The translations under genes and the position numbers were made by a program. From CADEED01 sp963839685 (GTDB taxonomy: Bacteria; Pseudomonadota; Gammaproteobacteria; Steroidobacterales; Steroidobacteraceae): a stretch of DNA of 64,000 bases. The notes under the pieces were generated by a model. The model was not told the DNA's origin. It worked only from the letters and a program-made list of their open reading frames with translations, and searched no databases. Location: NCBI GenBank assembly GCA_963839685.1, contig CAWIVS010000005.1, forward strand, positions 1 to 64,000. The letters are read 5' to 3'. Every line of letters starts with the position of its first letter. Within the stretch, counting starts at the first letter, position 1. This document shows, piece after piece, positions 27,990 to 37,775 of this stretch.

Positions 27990-28750
27990 GCGCCCTGCTC
28001 GAAGGCGCCGCTCTGCGCGTGGCTGTCCCGGGACGGGTGCTCGTCGACGAGTTCGACTGCGCAGTGCACGGCGGAGAATTCATCGCGCTGCTCGGCGGCA
28101 ACGGCACCGGAAAATCGCTGCTGCTGCGCACGCTGGCGGGGCTGCGGCCGACGGACGGCGGCGTCGTGAGCCTGGAACGCCGGGATATCGCCGCGTTGCC
28201 GCGTCGCTTGATCGCCACGCGGCTCGGCTTCTTGCCACAGGATCCGGATGCGCCGCCGCAGGGCACTTTGTTCGATTCGGTGCTGCTCGGACGATTTTCG
28301 CACCTCGGATTCTGGGAGATGAACGGCCCGCAGGATGAGGAGCGCACCCTGCAGGCATTGACGGACGTGGGTCTCGGTTCCCTGGGCGCTCGCGAGCTCG
28401 CCACGCTCTCCGGTGGCGAACAGCGACGCGCCGCCATTGCGCGGCTGCTGGTGCAGGCCCCCACGATCTACCTGCTCGACGAACCCACGAATCACCTCGA
28501 CCCGGCCCAGCAACTGGGGATCCTCGAACGGCTGCGCGCGCTGGCGCGCGCGGGTGCGGCCGTGGTCGCGAGCCTGCACGACCCCAATCTCGCGCTGCGA
28601 TTCGCGGACCGCATCTGGTTGTTGTCTGGAGCGGGTGGCGTCACGGACGTCGCCGCCGACGATCTGGCCGCCGCGCACCTGGCGCAGCTCTACGGAATCG
28701 ATTACGCCGAGACGCGTGCCGGCAAACACCGTTTCATGATGCCGGTGTAG
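27986..28750 (+). CDS. btuD: ABC transporter ATP-binding protein, BtuD/HmuV-like
   Basis: Drives import through a FecCD-type permease, here most likely the BtuC-like protein at 23130. 254 aa from ATG 27986 (a TTG at 27971 is in frame but less likely). Walker A GGNGTGKS at residues 37-44, Q-loop LGFLPQD, signature LSGGEQRR near 142, Walker B IYLLDEPTNHLD, and the switch histidine in SLHDPNLA. Start overlaps the stop of the preceding gene by 4 nt. Substrate assigned by context (B12 region). Confidence 0.88.
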   Translation: MSALLEGAALRVAVPGRVLVDEFDCAVHGGEFIALLGGNGTGKSLLLRTLAGLRPTDGGVVSLERRDIAALPRRLIATRLGFLPQDPDAPPQGTLFDSVLLGRFSHLGFWEMNGPQDEERTLQALTDVGLGSLGARELATLSGGEQRRAAIARLLVQAPTIYLLDEPTNHLDPAQQLGILERLRALARAGAAVVASLHDPNLALRFADRIWLLSGAGGVTDVAADDLAAAHLAQLYGIDYAETRAGKHRFMMPV

Positions 28751-29204
28751 CCTGCTGGCAGGCGTTGATGACCGTGATGCGCAGCGCCTCCGGGCTGAAA
28801 TCTCCCGAGTAGTTGAACCAGCGTGTCGCGACACTCTCGAGGCGCTCGCGCCTTTCGGGAGTTTCCTGCCAGGCGATTTCCTGGATGCGCAGCACGCGAT
28901 CGAGCGGCGCACCTTCCTTGCGCATGTCGATGGCGCGTTGGGCGACGACCAGCTCCGCCTCACAGTGGGGAATGACTTCGCGCTGTGGCTCAACCTGTGG
29001 CGATGCTGACACCGACTCCGCCGCTGCTGGCGGCTCTTCCGGCTCTTCGGCGTCTTCCACCGCTGCATCGGCGGCCGGTGTTTTGACCGCCGCGGACGCG
29101 TCCGAGGCATGCGCCTCCGCCATGCGCTTGCTGGCGTTGTACGCGTACAGCAGCGCCGCCACGCCGAGAATCCCGAATACTCCCCAGCGCAGGAACACTG
29201 ACAT
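28734..29204 (-). CDS. hypothetical single-pass membrane protein
   Basis: 156 aa, not recognised. One transmembrane helix (FGILGVAALLYAYNAS) near the N-terminus, an acidic Ala/Pro/Glu linker of about 50 residues, and a compact C-terminal domain (PHCEAELVVAQRAIDMRKEG and later RWFNYSGDFSPEALR). Its 3' end overlaps btuD by 17 nt, tail to tail. It starts 3 bp after the phosphatase gene stop on the same strand, so the two are probably cotranscribed. Confidence 0.7.
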   Translation of the reverse strand: MSVFLRWGVFGILGVAALLYAYNASKRMAEAHASDASAAVKTPAADAAVEDAEEPEEPPAAAESVSASPQVEPQREVIPHCEAELVVAQRAIDMRKEGAPLDRVLRIQEIAWQETPERRERLESVATRWFNYSGDFSPEALRITVINACQQATPAS

Positions 29205-29207
29205 GGA

Positions 29208-29979
29208 TCAGCCTCCGAAACGCAACTGGTCGAGCAGTGGCTGGTGCAAGAGGCCATTGCTTGCGAGCACCGAGGTGGTGGCCAGTCCCACCGGTGCACC
29301 GGAAAGATCCGTGAATCGGCCGCCGGCCTCCTCGACGATGACCGTGAGCGCCGCAATGTCGAGGATATTCACGTCGGATTCGATCACCAGTTCGAGCGCG
29401 CCGCGCGCCAGCAGATGGTAATGGACGAAATCACCATAGCCGCGGATCCGGTTGATGCCGCCGATCAGCGCGCCCAGGCGTGCCCACGCATTCGATGCCG
29501 GCGAGCGTCTTGAGATTACCGGTGGATACGATGGCCGCGGCGAGTGAATCGACCTGGCTGACGCGCATGGGCTTGCCGTCGAGAAATGCGCCGGCGCCCC
29601 GCTCCGCCCAGGCCAGCTCGCCATAGGCCGGTGCACACGACACACCCAACACAAATTTCCCGCCACGCATCAACGCAATCTGGGTGGAGAAGAACGGGCA
29701 TTCACGCACAAAGGATTTGGTGCCGTCGATGGGATCTACCAGCCAGACGCTTTCGGCGTCCATCTGCGATCTGCCGGTTTCCTCGCCGAAGAAACCATAC
29801 GAGGGAAAGCGCCGCGTCAATAGCTCGCGGATGACCTCCTCGGACCGAATGTCGGCCTCGGTCACTGGCGACTTGTCGGCCTTGACCTCGATCCTGACAT
29901 TACGTTGGTAGAAACCGCGGATCACCTCGGCGGCGGCGCGCGCCGCATCGAGCGCGGCAGTGAGTTCAGCGGATGGCAT
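29208..29979 (-). CDS. inositol-monophosphatase family phosphatase (histidinol-phosphatase-like), one frameshift
   Basis: Mg-dependent sugar/polyol phosphatase. ATG at 29979. Motifs: SPVTEADIRSEEVIRELL, GEETG (metal glutamates) and WLVDPIDGTKSFV near residue 80. After GNLKTLAGIE the frame is lost near 29490. Removing one base (GCCGGC to GCCGC) gives ASNAWARLGALIGGINRIRG, then YGDFVHYHLLARGALELVIE and NILDIAALTVIVEEAGG, restoring a 256-aa protein of normal length. The subgroup with FVHYHLLARG resembles HisN-type histidinol phosphatases, but substrate is uncertain. Confidence 0.85.
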
Positions 29980-30052
29980 GGCCGGCAAAGCCTGCGTGAG
30001 CGGCGTGAGCGCTGTCAATTCACGATCAACCCCGCTAGAGTTCGCGGACCGC

Positions 30053-30231
30053 AAGGTTACGGGAAGCCGGTGAACCGCCCGAAGTCGCAAGACGTCCGAG
30101 GTTGGTAATTCCAGCACTGCCCCCGCAACGGTAATCGAACGAAAGCGCATCAACAGCCACTGAGTCCTCGCGGCTCGGGAAGGCGATGCGTCGGAACGGA
30201 AACGTCCCAGTTCGAGAGTCCGGAGACCGGC
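30053..30231 (+). promoter_or_regulatory. cobalamin riboswitch (B12 box)
   Basis: Conserved aptamer blocks in order: GGGAAGCCGGTGAA (30060), CCAGCACTGCCCCCGCAACG (30112), AGCCACTGAG, CGGGAAGGCG and AGTCCGGAGACCGGCC (30216). The B12 box GCCACTG is intact. It lies 123 bp upstream of the BtuB-like gene, the expected regulated target; adenosylcobalamin binding should lower its expression. Confidence 0.93.
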
Positions 30232-30264
30232 CTTGTGGCTACGTTCCCTGGTGCGGTGGGCACA

Positions 30265-30290
30265 GGAAGAAGGCAACGCGCCCTTCTTCC
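30265..30290 (+). promoter_or_regulatory. hairpin in the riboswitch expression platform
   Basis: Perfect 9-bp stem GGAAGAAGG / CCTTCTTCC with an 8-base loop between the aptamer and the btuB start. No U-tract follows, so control is more likely at translation initiation or by Rho than by intrinsic termination. Confidence 0.5.
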
Positions 30291-30353
30291 CGTTCGCACT
30301 CCAGGTGGTCATCGCTTCAAGCCATGCGGGAGTGCATGGAAGGGTCTCTCATC

Positions 30354-32213
30354 ATGTTCAACAAGCATCATTCATCGCGCATTGCGCTCGCGGTCGCGGC
30401 GACCTGCACCAGCGGAGCCGTACTCGCACAGGACGAGCTCGAAGAAACCGTCATCACCGCGACGCGCACACCCGTGGCGCTCGACGCCGTCGACGCTCCG
30501 GTCATCGTGATCACGCGCCAGGACATCGAGCGCTCGCTGGCCAGCGACGTCGGCGAACTACTCCAGGGCCATGCCGGCCTCGAGATCGCGCGCAACGGCG
30601 GCCCGGGGCAAACCACTTCGCTGTTTACCCGCGGCACCGAGAGCAACCACACCGTCGTGCTCATCGACGGTGTGCGCATCAACCCCGGCACCATCGGCGG
30701 GGCGGCTTTGCAGAACATCGCGCCCGAATCACTGGAGCGCATAGAGGTCGTCAAGGGCCCGCGCTCTTCGTTGTACGGCACCGAGGCGATCGGTGGCGTG
30801 GTGCAGCTGTTCACGCGCGGCGCGGCCAGGCAGGACGGCGTGAGTGCCGGCGCCACTTACGGCAGTCTCGAAACCGAGCAGGTGTTCGGCGACGCCTCGA
30901 TATCGGTGGGCGAGCGCTTGCACCTCGGTCTGGGCGGCAGTTACGCCGAAAGCACCGGCATGCCGACCTTCGTGGACGACGACATGGATCGCGGCTACCG
31001 CAATGTCACCGGCCGTGTGACCGCGGAATTCGATGCCACGGAGGCGCTGACTTTCCGTGCGCGCGGCTTTCATGCCGCCGGCCGCACCGAATATTCCACG
31101 CAGACTTTCTCGGACCCGCCATACGCCCCGGTCTCCCAGGATTTCGAGAACAGCGTCTACTCTCTCGAGACTGATTTTCACGGCAGCGATGGCTTCGGCA
31201 TCCGCGGCACGGTGAGCCGCATGCTCGATGAGATCGACCAGAAACAGGCCAATTTCGCCAACACACCAGAGGATCCGTTCGACTTCGCGCACACCACGCG
31301 CGACACCTTCGACCTTCAGCTGGACCTGCCAGAGACTCACGGTCACGCGATCAGCGTAGGTGCGCAGTACGCCGACGAAAACGCGGACGCGCTTTCCTTT
31401 GGCACCGCCTTCGACGAAGACACTGCCGTCACCCAGGGCTTCGTGCAGGACCAGTTCACCGTCAACCGCCTCACTTCGCGGCTGGCGCTGGGCTTCGTCG
31501 ATCACGAAACCTTTGGCAGTGAAGTGACCTGGAACGCCGAATTCGGCTGGTCATTCGGGCGTGGCACGCGTGCGGCGCTGTCCGGCGGCAAGGCATTCCG
31601 CGCGCCCGATGCCACGGATCGCTTCGGCTTCGGCGGGAATCCCGATCTGCAGCCCGAGATCTCCGAGCAATACGAACTGTCCGTGCGACAGCAGCTCGGC
31701 GAGCATCACCAGTTCACCCTGGCCGCATTCGACAACCGGATCGAAGACCTCATCAACTATGTGATCACGGACTTCAATACCTTCGAAGGTAGCAACCAGA
31801 ACATCGATCGCGCGCGCATCAAGGGCGTGGAGCTGGGCTATCGCTTCACGGCAGAAGGCTGGAATGCCCGCGCGGAGCTCACTCTGCAGGATCCGCGCGA
31901 TGAAGCCACCGACGAGCGCCTGCTGCGCCGATCACGCGAAGCGCTGGTCATCGCGGTGAATCGCGATGTGGGCCGGCTGGACCTGGGCCTGGACGTGGCC
32001 GCCTATGGAAATCGCAAGGATTTCGGCTTTCCCGAAAACGTCACCCTCGATTCCTACGCGCTGCTCAATGCTACGGTGCGATATCGCGCCACCGAAGCGC
32101 TGACCGTGCAGGGGCGCCTCGAAAACGCGCTCGATGAAAACTACACGCTGGCCGAGGGCTACCGCACCGAGGGCCGCTCGTACACGATAGGAGTACGCTA
32201 CAGCTTCGAATAG
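30354..32213 (+). CDS. btuB: TonB-dependent vitamin B12 receptor, BtuB-like
   Basis: Outer-membrane cobalamin transporter. 619 aa from ATG 30354, preceded by GGAAGG. The signal peptide ends at AVLAQD. TonB box and plug start: ELEETVITATRTPVALDAVD. Plug features are LLQGHAGLEIARNGGPGQTT and RGTESNHTVVLIDGVRIN. The barrel ends in an aromatic-terminated strand (YTIGVRYSFE). Sequence and length fit the BtuB/Cir group, and the upstream cobalamin riboswitch specifies B12. Followed after 9 bp by the adenosyltransferase. Confidence 0.93.
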   Translation: MFNKHHSSRIALAVAATCTSGAVLAQDELEETVITATRTPVALDAVDAPVIVITRQDIERSLASDVGELLQGHAGLEIARNGGPGQTTSLFTRGTESNHTVVLIDGVRINPGTIGGAALQNIAPESLERIEVVKGPRSSLYGTEAIGGVVQLFTRGAARQDGVSAGATYGSLETEQVFGDASISVGERLHLGLGGSYAESTGMPTFVDDDMDRGYRNVTGRVTAEFDATEALTFRARGFHAAGRTEYSTQTFSDPPYAPVSQDFENSVYSLETDFHGSDGFGIRGTVSRMLDEIDQKQANFANTPEDPFDFAHTTRDTFDLQLDLPETHGHAISVGAQYADENADALSFGTAFDEDTAVTQGFVQDQFTVNRLTSRLALGFVDHETFGSEVTWNAEFGWSFGRGTRAALSGGKAFRAPDATDRFGFGGNPDLQPEISEQYELSVRQQLGEHHQFTLAAFDNRIEDLINYVITDFNTFEGSNQNIDRARIKGVELGYRFTAEGWNARAELTLQDPRDEATDERLLRRSREALVIAVNRDVGRLDLGLDVAAYGNRKDFGFPENVTLDSYALLNATVRYRATEALTVQGRLENALDENYTLAEGYRTEGRSYTIGVRYSFE

Positions 32214-32222
32214 GAGACCGGC

Positions 32223-32783
32223 ATGGGCCATCGCTTGAGCAGGATCTATACGCGCACGGGCGATGATGGAACCACCGGGCTCGGCGACGGCAGTCGGCTG
32301 CGCAAGGATCATGCGCGCGTCGAGGCCTATGGCACTGTCGACGAAGCCAACAGCGCCATCGGCGTGGTCCTCGCCGTGCCCGGGCTGCCCGCTGAAGTTT
32401 CGCGCTGCCTCACCGAGATCCAGCACGACCTGTTCGATCTCGGTGGGGAGCTGTGTATTCCGGGCACGCAGGTCATCAAGGCTGAACGTGTCACCGAGCT
32501 CGAGCAGGTGCTCGACCGTTTCAACGACCCGCTGCCCGCGCTCAAGGACTTCATCCTGCCGGGCGGCGGTCCGGCTACCGCGGCCTGCCACCTCGCCCGC
32601 ACCATCGTGCGGCGTGCCGAGAGGCGCGTGTGGACGCTGGCCGAGTCCGAGCAGGTGAACGTCGAGGTGCCGCGTTACCTGAACCGCCTCTCGGACCTGC
32701 TGTTCGTGATCGCGCGCGTGCTGGCGCGCCACGAGCACGGCTCCGAAGTCTTGTGGCGGCATGACCGGGGCGCCGGACGCTGA
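32223..32783 (+). CDS. ATP:cob(I)alamin adenosyltransferase, PduO type
   Basis: Converts imported corrinoid to adenosylcobalamin. 186 aa. The ATP-binding N-terminal signature TRTGDDGTTGLGDGSRLRKD is intact. Further PduO features are VEAYGTVDEANSAIG, ILPGGGPATAACHLARTI and VRRAERRVW with VPRYLNRLSDLLFVIAR. It is 9 bp downstream of btuB and so probably under the same riboswitch, linking uptake and activation. Confidence 0.95.
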   Translation: MGHRLSRIYTRTGDDGTTGLGDGSRLRKDHARVEAYGTVDEANSAIGVVLAVPGLPAEVSRCLTEIQHDLFDLGGELCIPGTQVIKAERVTELEQVLDRFNDPLPALKDFILPGGGPATAACHLARTIVRRAERRVWTLAESEQVNVEVPRYLNRLSDLLFVIARVLARHEHGSEVLWRHDRGAGR

Positions 32784-32807
32784 CGCCGGGCTCGAGGATT
32801 CCGCGCC

Positions 32808-33383
32808 GTGTCCACACCAAACGCAGGCGAATCCGTCACTGATTTCATTCGTCGCGCGCAGGACGGCGACCCGGAAGCATTGCGCATGGTTTTCGATGCA
32901 ACTTACGCGGAGCTGCGCGCGATGGCCCGGGCGCGTCTGCGTATGAGCAGCCGCAACACCTTGCTCGACACCACGTCGCTGGTTCACGAGGCTTATATGC
33001 GCTTCGCTGAAGCCGGCAGACTGCGCGTCGATGACCGCCGGCATTTTCTGAAATATGCGAGTCATGCGATGCGATCGGTGATTGTCGATTTCATACGCGA
33101 GCGAGTCGCGCAACGTCGCGGCGGCGACGCCGAGCATGTGACGCTGAATTCGCAGATCGGCGAAGTCACTGGCGAAGCCGAAAGGGAAATACTGCACGTC
33201 CACGAAGCCCTCGAGGAGCTCGCGCAATACGACGCGCGCCTGGTTGCGGTCGTGGAGATGCGCTACTTCGCGGGCATGAACGAAACGGAGATCGCCGCTG
33301 CGCTCGGTGTGAATGAGCGCACCGTGCGGCGCGATTGGCAGAAGGCACGCCTGTTTCTGGCCGAGTCGCTCACGATCGAATAG
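32808..33383 (+). CDS. ECF-type RNA polymerase sigma factor
   Basis: 191 aa, GTG start. Region 2 contains MVFDATYAELRAMARARLR and TTSLVHEAYMRFAEA. Region 4 has a helix-turn-helix MNETEIAAALGVNERTVRRD. The layout matches the ECF subgroup (sig-70 gmX type) usually found beside serine/threonine kinases with TPR tails, which is exactly the next gene. No anti-sigma factor gene is present; the kinase may control activity, an inference from known pairs. Confidence 0.93.
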   Translation: MSTPNAGESVTDFIRRAQDGDPEALRMVFDATYAELRAMARARLRMSSRNTLLDTTSLVHEAYMRFAEAGRLRVDDRRHFLKYASHAMRSVIVDFIRERVAQRRGGDAEHVTLNSQIGEVTGEAEREILHVHEALEELAQYDARLVAVVEMRYFAGMNETEIAAALGVNERTVRRDWQKARLFLAESLTIE

Positions 33384-33464
33384 TGCGCCGGGCGTTGTCC
33401 GGAAATCGCGCACGATTCCGTTGAAGAGACGTCGGTCACCGACGCACGAGCAAGGAGTGCTGCC

Positions 33465-36421
33465 ATGCAAAAGCTTCGAATCGACGCTGACACGTGGGCA
33501 GCGCTCAATCAACTGCTCGACGAAGCCCTCGATCAACCCGCCGACACACGCGAGGCATGGATCGAAAAGCTGGCGCCGCAGTTCGCTGGTCTCAAGCCGC
33601 GGCTGCGCGCATTGCTGTCGCGCGCGGCGCAGATCGAGAGCGACGATGCGCTGAATACCCTGCCGAAGCTCGAGCTCGACCCGGGAGATCTGGCGCAGGT
33701 ACCGGGCCGCGAGGATCAACCGGGTGATGAAATCGGGCTGTACCGGCTGTTGCGCGAACTGGGCAGCGGAGGCATGGGGGTGGTCTGGCTGGCGGAACGC
33801 ACTGACGGCCTCATCAATCGACCCGTCGCGTTGAAGCTGCCGCACGGCGCCTGGAAACGCGCGGGACTCGCCGAACGCATGGCGCGTGAGCGCGAGATCC
33901 TGGCTTCGCTCGCCCATCCGAATATCGCGCACTTGTACGACGCGGGAATCACCGCCGACGGGCAGCCGTACCTGGCGATTGAGTACGTCGAAGGACTGCG
34001 CATCGACGTGTACTGCCGGGAGCGGCAGCTCGATGTGCGCTCCCGGCTCAGGTTGTTCCTGCAAGTCGCCGACGCGGTGGCACACGCCCACGGCAAACTC
34101 GTCGTACATCGCGATTTGAAGCCGGCCAACATTCTGATCAATGCCGAGGGCCAGGTTCGGCTGCTGGACTTCGGCATCGCCAAGCTGCTGGACGATGGCC
34201 AGAGTCGCGAGACGCGATTCACCGAGGCCTCCGGGCGCGCGCTCACCCCGGACTACGCCTCTCCAGAACAGATTCTCGGCGAGCCGCTGACCATTTCGAC
34301 GGACGTCTATTCGCTCGGAGTGGTCCTCTACGAGCTGCTCAGCGGAAGCCGGCCATACAAACTCCAGCGCGATTCACGTGGCGCGCTCGAAGACGCGATC
34401 GTGCAGGCGGAGCCTGCGCCTCCCAGCAGCGTCGCGGATCGATCCTCACAAAAATTTCTGCGCGGCGATCTCGACACGGTCGTTCTCAAGGCGCTCAAGA
34501 AAAAGCCCGCCGAACGCTACGCGACCGTCCACGCCTTGTTGGACGACATCAAACGCGTATTCGCTGGCCGGCCGGTGCAGGCGCAGCCGGACAGTCGCTG
34601 GTATCGCGCGAAAAGATTCGTCGGCCGCAACAAGCTGGCGGTTCGCCGCATCGTCGGCGATCCTGCTGGCGGTGCTGGTCGGCGCCGGGGTCGCCGCCTG
34701 GCAGGCGCGCGTGGCGGTGGCGGAACAGCGACGCGCCGAGCAGGTGAAGGAGTTCATCGCAGGAATCTTCCGGGAAGCCGAGCCCCTATAGTGGCGCCGG
34801 CAGTACCACGCTGAGCGCGATCGATCTGTTGAAGCAGGCCGAAAAGAAACTCGGTACCGAGATCGGTGGGCAGCCCAAGGTGCGCATCGAGTTGTTGGTC
34901 ATCATCGGTGAGAGTCTGATGGCGCTTGGTGATCTGGACGCCGCCGAACCGGTGCTGGATCGCGCCGCAAAAGAGGCACGTGAGGCGCTCGACGAATTCG
35001 ATGCCATGGCGGTGGGCATCGGACTGCTGCAGGCGCAGATGCACCGCTTGCGTGGTCGCGCCAAGGAGGCGCGTGCCGAACTCGACCGCATCCTTCCCGC
35101 GCTGCGTTCCGATCCGGCTACCAAGCCGCTGGACCTGACGGTCGCTCTGAGCCATCGAACCCTCATCGCGATCGACGAAGGCGCATACGCGGATGCGGAA
35201 CGATTCGCGCTGGAGGGCGCGAATCTCGCCAACGCGAAGCTCGGCGTCGACCACGAGCAGACGATCACGAGCTCGATCCTGCTGGCGCTCAGCTATCGTT
35301 ACACCAAGAAATTCACACAGTCGCGCGATGCCGCGAAAGATGCTTATCAGGCCGCGGTGGCGCGTTTCGGCGCCGCACCGCCGCACCCGCGCGTCATCGA
35401 GGCGAAAACGACTTACGGCCGCGCATTGGCGGACACCGGCGAACTCGCCGCGGGAATCTCAATGATCGACGCGGCCATCGTCGACCTGCGAACTTTGACG
35501 GGCCCGGATGCTCTCCAGGCCGGCATCTTCCTGCAGAACCTCGTCGCCTATCGCATCGATCTCGGAGAGCTCGCGCTCGCGGACAGCAACGCCGCGGAAG
35601 CACTCAGGATCATCAGCGCCCAGGTAGAACCCGAGTCTGTACCCTTTGCAGGAACCCTCGCCGCCCGCGCGCTGGCGCGACTGGCCCGGCGCGACGCGGG
35701 CGCGGCGCTCGCGGAGTTCAATCGCGCCATACCCATCCTCGAACGAATGCTGGGCGCGGAGCGCGATTGGACGTTGACGGCGCGCGCCGGCAGAGCGCTG
35801 GCGTTTGCCTATCTGGGTCAGCTGGATGATGCGCACCGGGAAATCACCGCGGTTTCAACGCTGGTAGCGCCCAAGGACGCGCTCGAGCCGCTGCGCTCGC
35901 GGGTGACTCAGGTGCGCGGCACCATTGCGCGAATGCGCGGCGACTTTTCCGAGGCGCTGCAGGCGCAAGCACCGCTCGCGGCGTTGAAAGACGTCGGCCC
36001 GAAGCAGCAGCGCGAACGCATGCGGGCGCTCGCGGAAATTGGACTCGTGAACCTCGAGATGAACGACCCTCGCGCCGCAGCGTCGTCGCTCGAACTGGCG
36101 CTCGAGGAATTCCAGCGTCTGGAATCGAGCATCACTCCTTCACATGCAGAGGCCCTGACCGGTCTGGGACGGGCGCGACTCGAGCAAGGCCGGGCCGCCG
36201 CTGCACTGCCCTCGCTGGAAAAGGCACACGACTTCTGGCGCGAGTTCGCTCCCGACAATCGTGGCGCTGGAGAAGCCGCGCTGTGGCTGGGCCAGTGCCT
36301 GCTCGCGCTCGATCGCAAGGCCGAGGCACGCGTGGCGTTGAATCGCGCCGGCAGGTTGCTCGCGGCCTCTCCCATTCCCGCCGACGCCGAGCTGGTAAAG
36401 CTGACGCGCATCAGGGATTGA
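33465..36421 (+). CDS. serine/threonine protein kinase with TPR domain, broken by two frameshifts
   Basis: ATG 33465 with AAGGAG upstream. The kinase domain spans residues about 85-365: glycine loop LGSGGMGVVWLAE, VALKLP lysine, HRDLKPANILI catalytic loop, DFGIAKLL, DYASPEQILG. The frame is lost near 34640; removing one T (GGTTCG) gives NKLAVAASSAILLAVLVGAG, a transmembrane helix. A second extra base in the CCCC run near 34787 must be removed to continue as YSGAGSTTLSAIDLLKQAEK into about 500 residues of TPR-like helices ending at 36421. Corrected length about 984 aa. Partner of the upstream sigma factor. Pseudogene if the indels are real. Confidence 0.85.
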
Positions 36422-36610
36422 TCCGTACGACGCCGTAACTATCGACGCTGTCGCGCGCCAGGCCGCTGGCGACGAATTTGCCGTCGGGCTGCAGCGTGAC
36501 GGCGAACGCGGCATCGCCGAGCGTGCTCACGGCGGTGTCGACGATGCCCGCGGCCCCGAACGATGAGTCCGGCCTGCCATTGGCGTTGAGCCGCATCACT
36601 TCGAACACTG
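36411..36610 (-). pseudogene. 3' remnant of a delta-60 repeat protein
   Basis: Minus-strand translation MRLNANGRPDSSFGAAGIVD then TLGDAAFAVTLQPDGKFVAS and YGVVRINP before the stop. These are delta-60 (uncharacterised beta-propeller-like) repeat units, whose consensus runs LNxDGSLDxSFGxxG...ALQPDGKIVVAG. Upstream of about 36610 the similarity ends in a GTGCG-repeat-rich stretch with no signal peptide or start, so only the tail of a once larger exported protein remains. It overlaps the kinase stop by 11 nt. Confidence 0.6.
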
Positions 36611-36746
36611 TCCGGTGCGGTGCGGTGCGTTCGTTTTGACGGCCTTGCAAGGGGTCTGACGGATTTCGCCCGCTTATCCGGACATCGACTCCTGCGTGTC
36701 CGGTTCGCCGCGTGAAATACGTTGGGTGGCTTGAGAGGGCAGGACA

Positions 36747-37163
36747 TTGAACATGGCTACGGAGGGCGACATCCATGTGGCATACGGCAACCGCCGAGGT
36801 GCGGTCGCGATGAGCTCCATCGCCCTCATCATGCTGTTCACGATACTGTCTGGCCTTGGCGATGCGGAGGGATTTGTCCATGCCAGCAAGGTGTGGCAGG
36901 ACGGGCGCTTCGTCTGGAGCGAAGCACTCAAGTGCTTCGCCGGGTTCCAATTCGGCATGCTCATGTACTGGCTCGCGCTCTGGAAGCTCAGCAGCCACGG
37001 AGTCGTGGCGGTGGAAATTCAGACTCTGTTCTGGTTCGCCGCGACCATCGTCGGCATAGCAGTTCTCAACGGCCGGATCCTGCGCTGGCCCGGCATTGAT
37101 CAGGTAGTTGCAGGCTGCGTCCTGGCGGGCATCGGCTGGTTGATGTGCCGCGGCGCACGCTAG
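36747..37163 (+). CDS. hypothetical small integral membrane protein
   Basis: 138 aa from ATG 36747 (ATG 36753 is an alternative). About four hydrophobic segments: SSIALIMLFTILSGLGDAEG, FAGFQFGMLMYWLALW, TLFWFAATIVGIAVLNG and VVAGCVLAGIGWLM. Not recognised as a named family. Its end lies 3 bp from the convergent ampD stop region. No functional clue from neighbours. Confidence 0.65.
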   Translation: MNMATEGDIHVAYGNRRGAVAMSSIALIMLFTILSGLGDAEGFVHASKVWQDGRFVWSEALKCFAGFQFGMLMYWLALWKLSSHGVVAVEIQTLFWFAATIVGIAVLNGRILRWPGIDQVVAGCVLAGIGWLMCRGAR

Positions 37164-37166
37164 GTT

Positions 37167-37702
37167 TCAGCGCACCAGGCTCCAGTCGAACGACGCCCCG
37201 GATCCGTCTTGCGGCCCGGCGCCACGTCGGAATGCCCGACGATGCGGTCCTTCGTGATCGCCGGATAGGCCTCTAACAACTTCGGCAGCAGCTCCCGCAG
37301 GGTGGCGTACTGCGCGGCCTCGTATGGCACCTCGTCCGTGCCTTCGCACTCGATGCCAATCGAGTAATCATTGCAGGCCTCGCGGCCCTGCCATGCGGAC
37401 TTGCCGGCGTGCCAGGCCCGGTCGTTCAGCGACACGAACTGCACGATCTCGCCATCACGGCGGATCAGCAGGTGCGCCGACACCCGCAGGCCGGCGCGTT
37501 CGTGGAACTCTTCGTGGGCGTCGGCGGGCAGATTCCCCGTGAACAGGCGCGCGATCCACGGGCCGCCGAACTCACCGGGCGGCAGGCTGATGCCATGCAG
37601 GACGATCAGATCGGGCACGACGCCAGCCGGACGCGCATCGAAAAACGGCGACAGCACCTGTTTGACGCCGACCAACAACCCGGTATTCACATCGATGCGC
37701 AT
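37167..37702 (-). CDS. ampD: N-acetyl-anhydromuramyl-L-alanine amidase AmpD, one frameshift at the C-terminus
   Basis: Cytosolic zinc amidase recycling peptidoglycan. ATG 37702, no signal peptide. Amidase_2 features: IVLHGISLPPGEFGG (zinc histidine), SAHLLIRRDGEIVQFVSLND, RAWHAGKSAW, NDYSIGIECEGTD and IVGHSDVAPGRKTDPG (second histidine and aspartate). The open frame runs past the expected end as GRRSTGAWCAET. Restoring one G in the CCGGGGCG run near 37198 gives ASFDWSLVR and a stop at 37167, the normal AmpD ending (178 aa). Only the last nine residues are affected. Confidence 0.92.
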
Positions 37703-37775
37703 CACCGAACCTCGAATCCATCTTGCCGTACCAGCATGCCACAATAACCGCCGGCCAATCGGACGCACGAGCCCC

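Noticed and set aside
30265..30290. Intrinsic terminator after the riboswitch
   Set aside because: The stem is strong but no U-tract follows, so it was listed only as a hairpin of the expression platform.
31932..34109. 725-codon minus-strand open frame
   Set aside because: Lies antisense across btuB, the adenosyltransferase, the sigma factor and the kinase start, all well supported on the plus strand.
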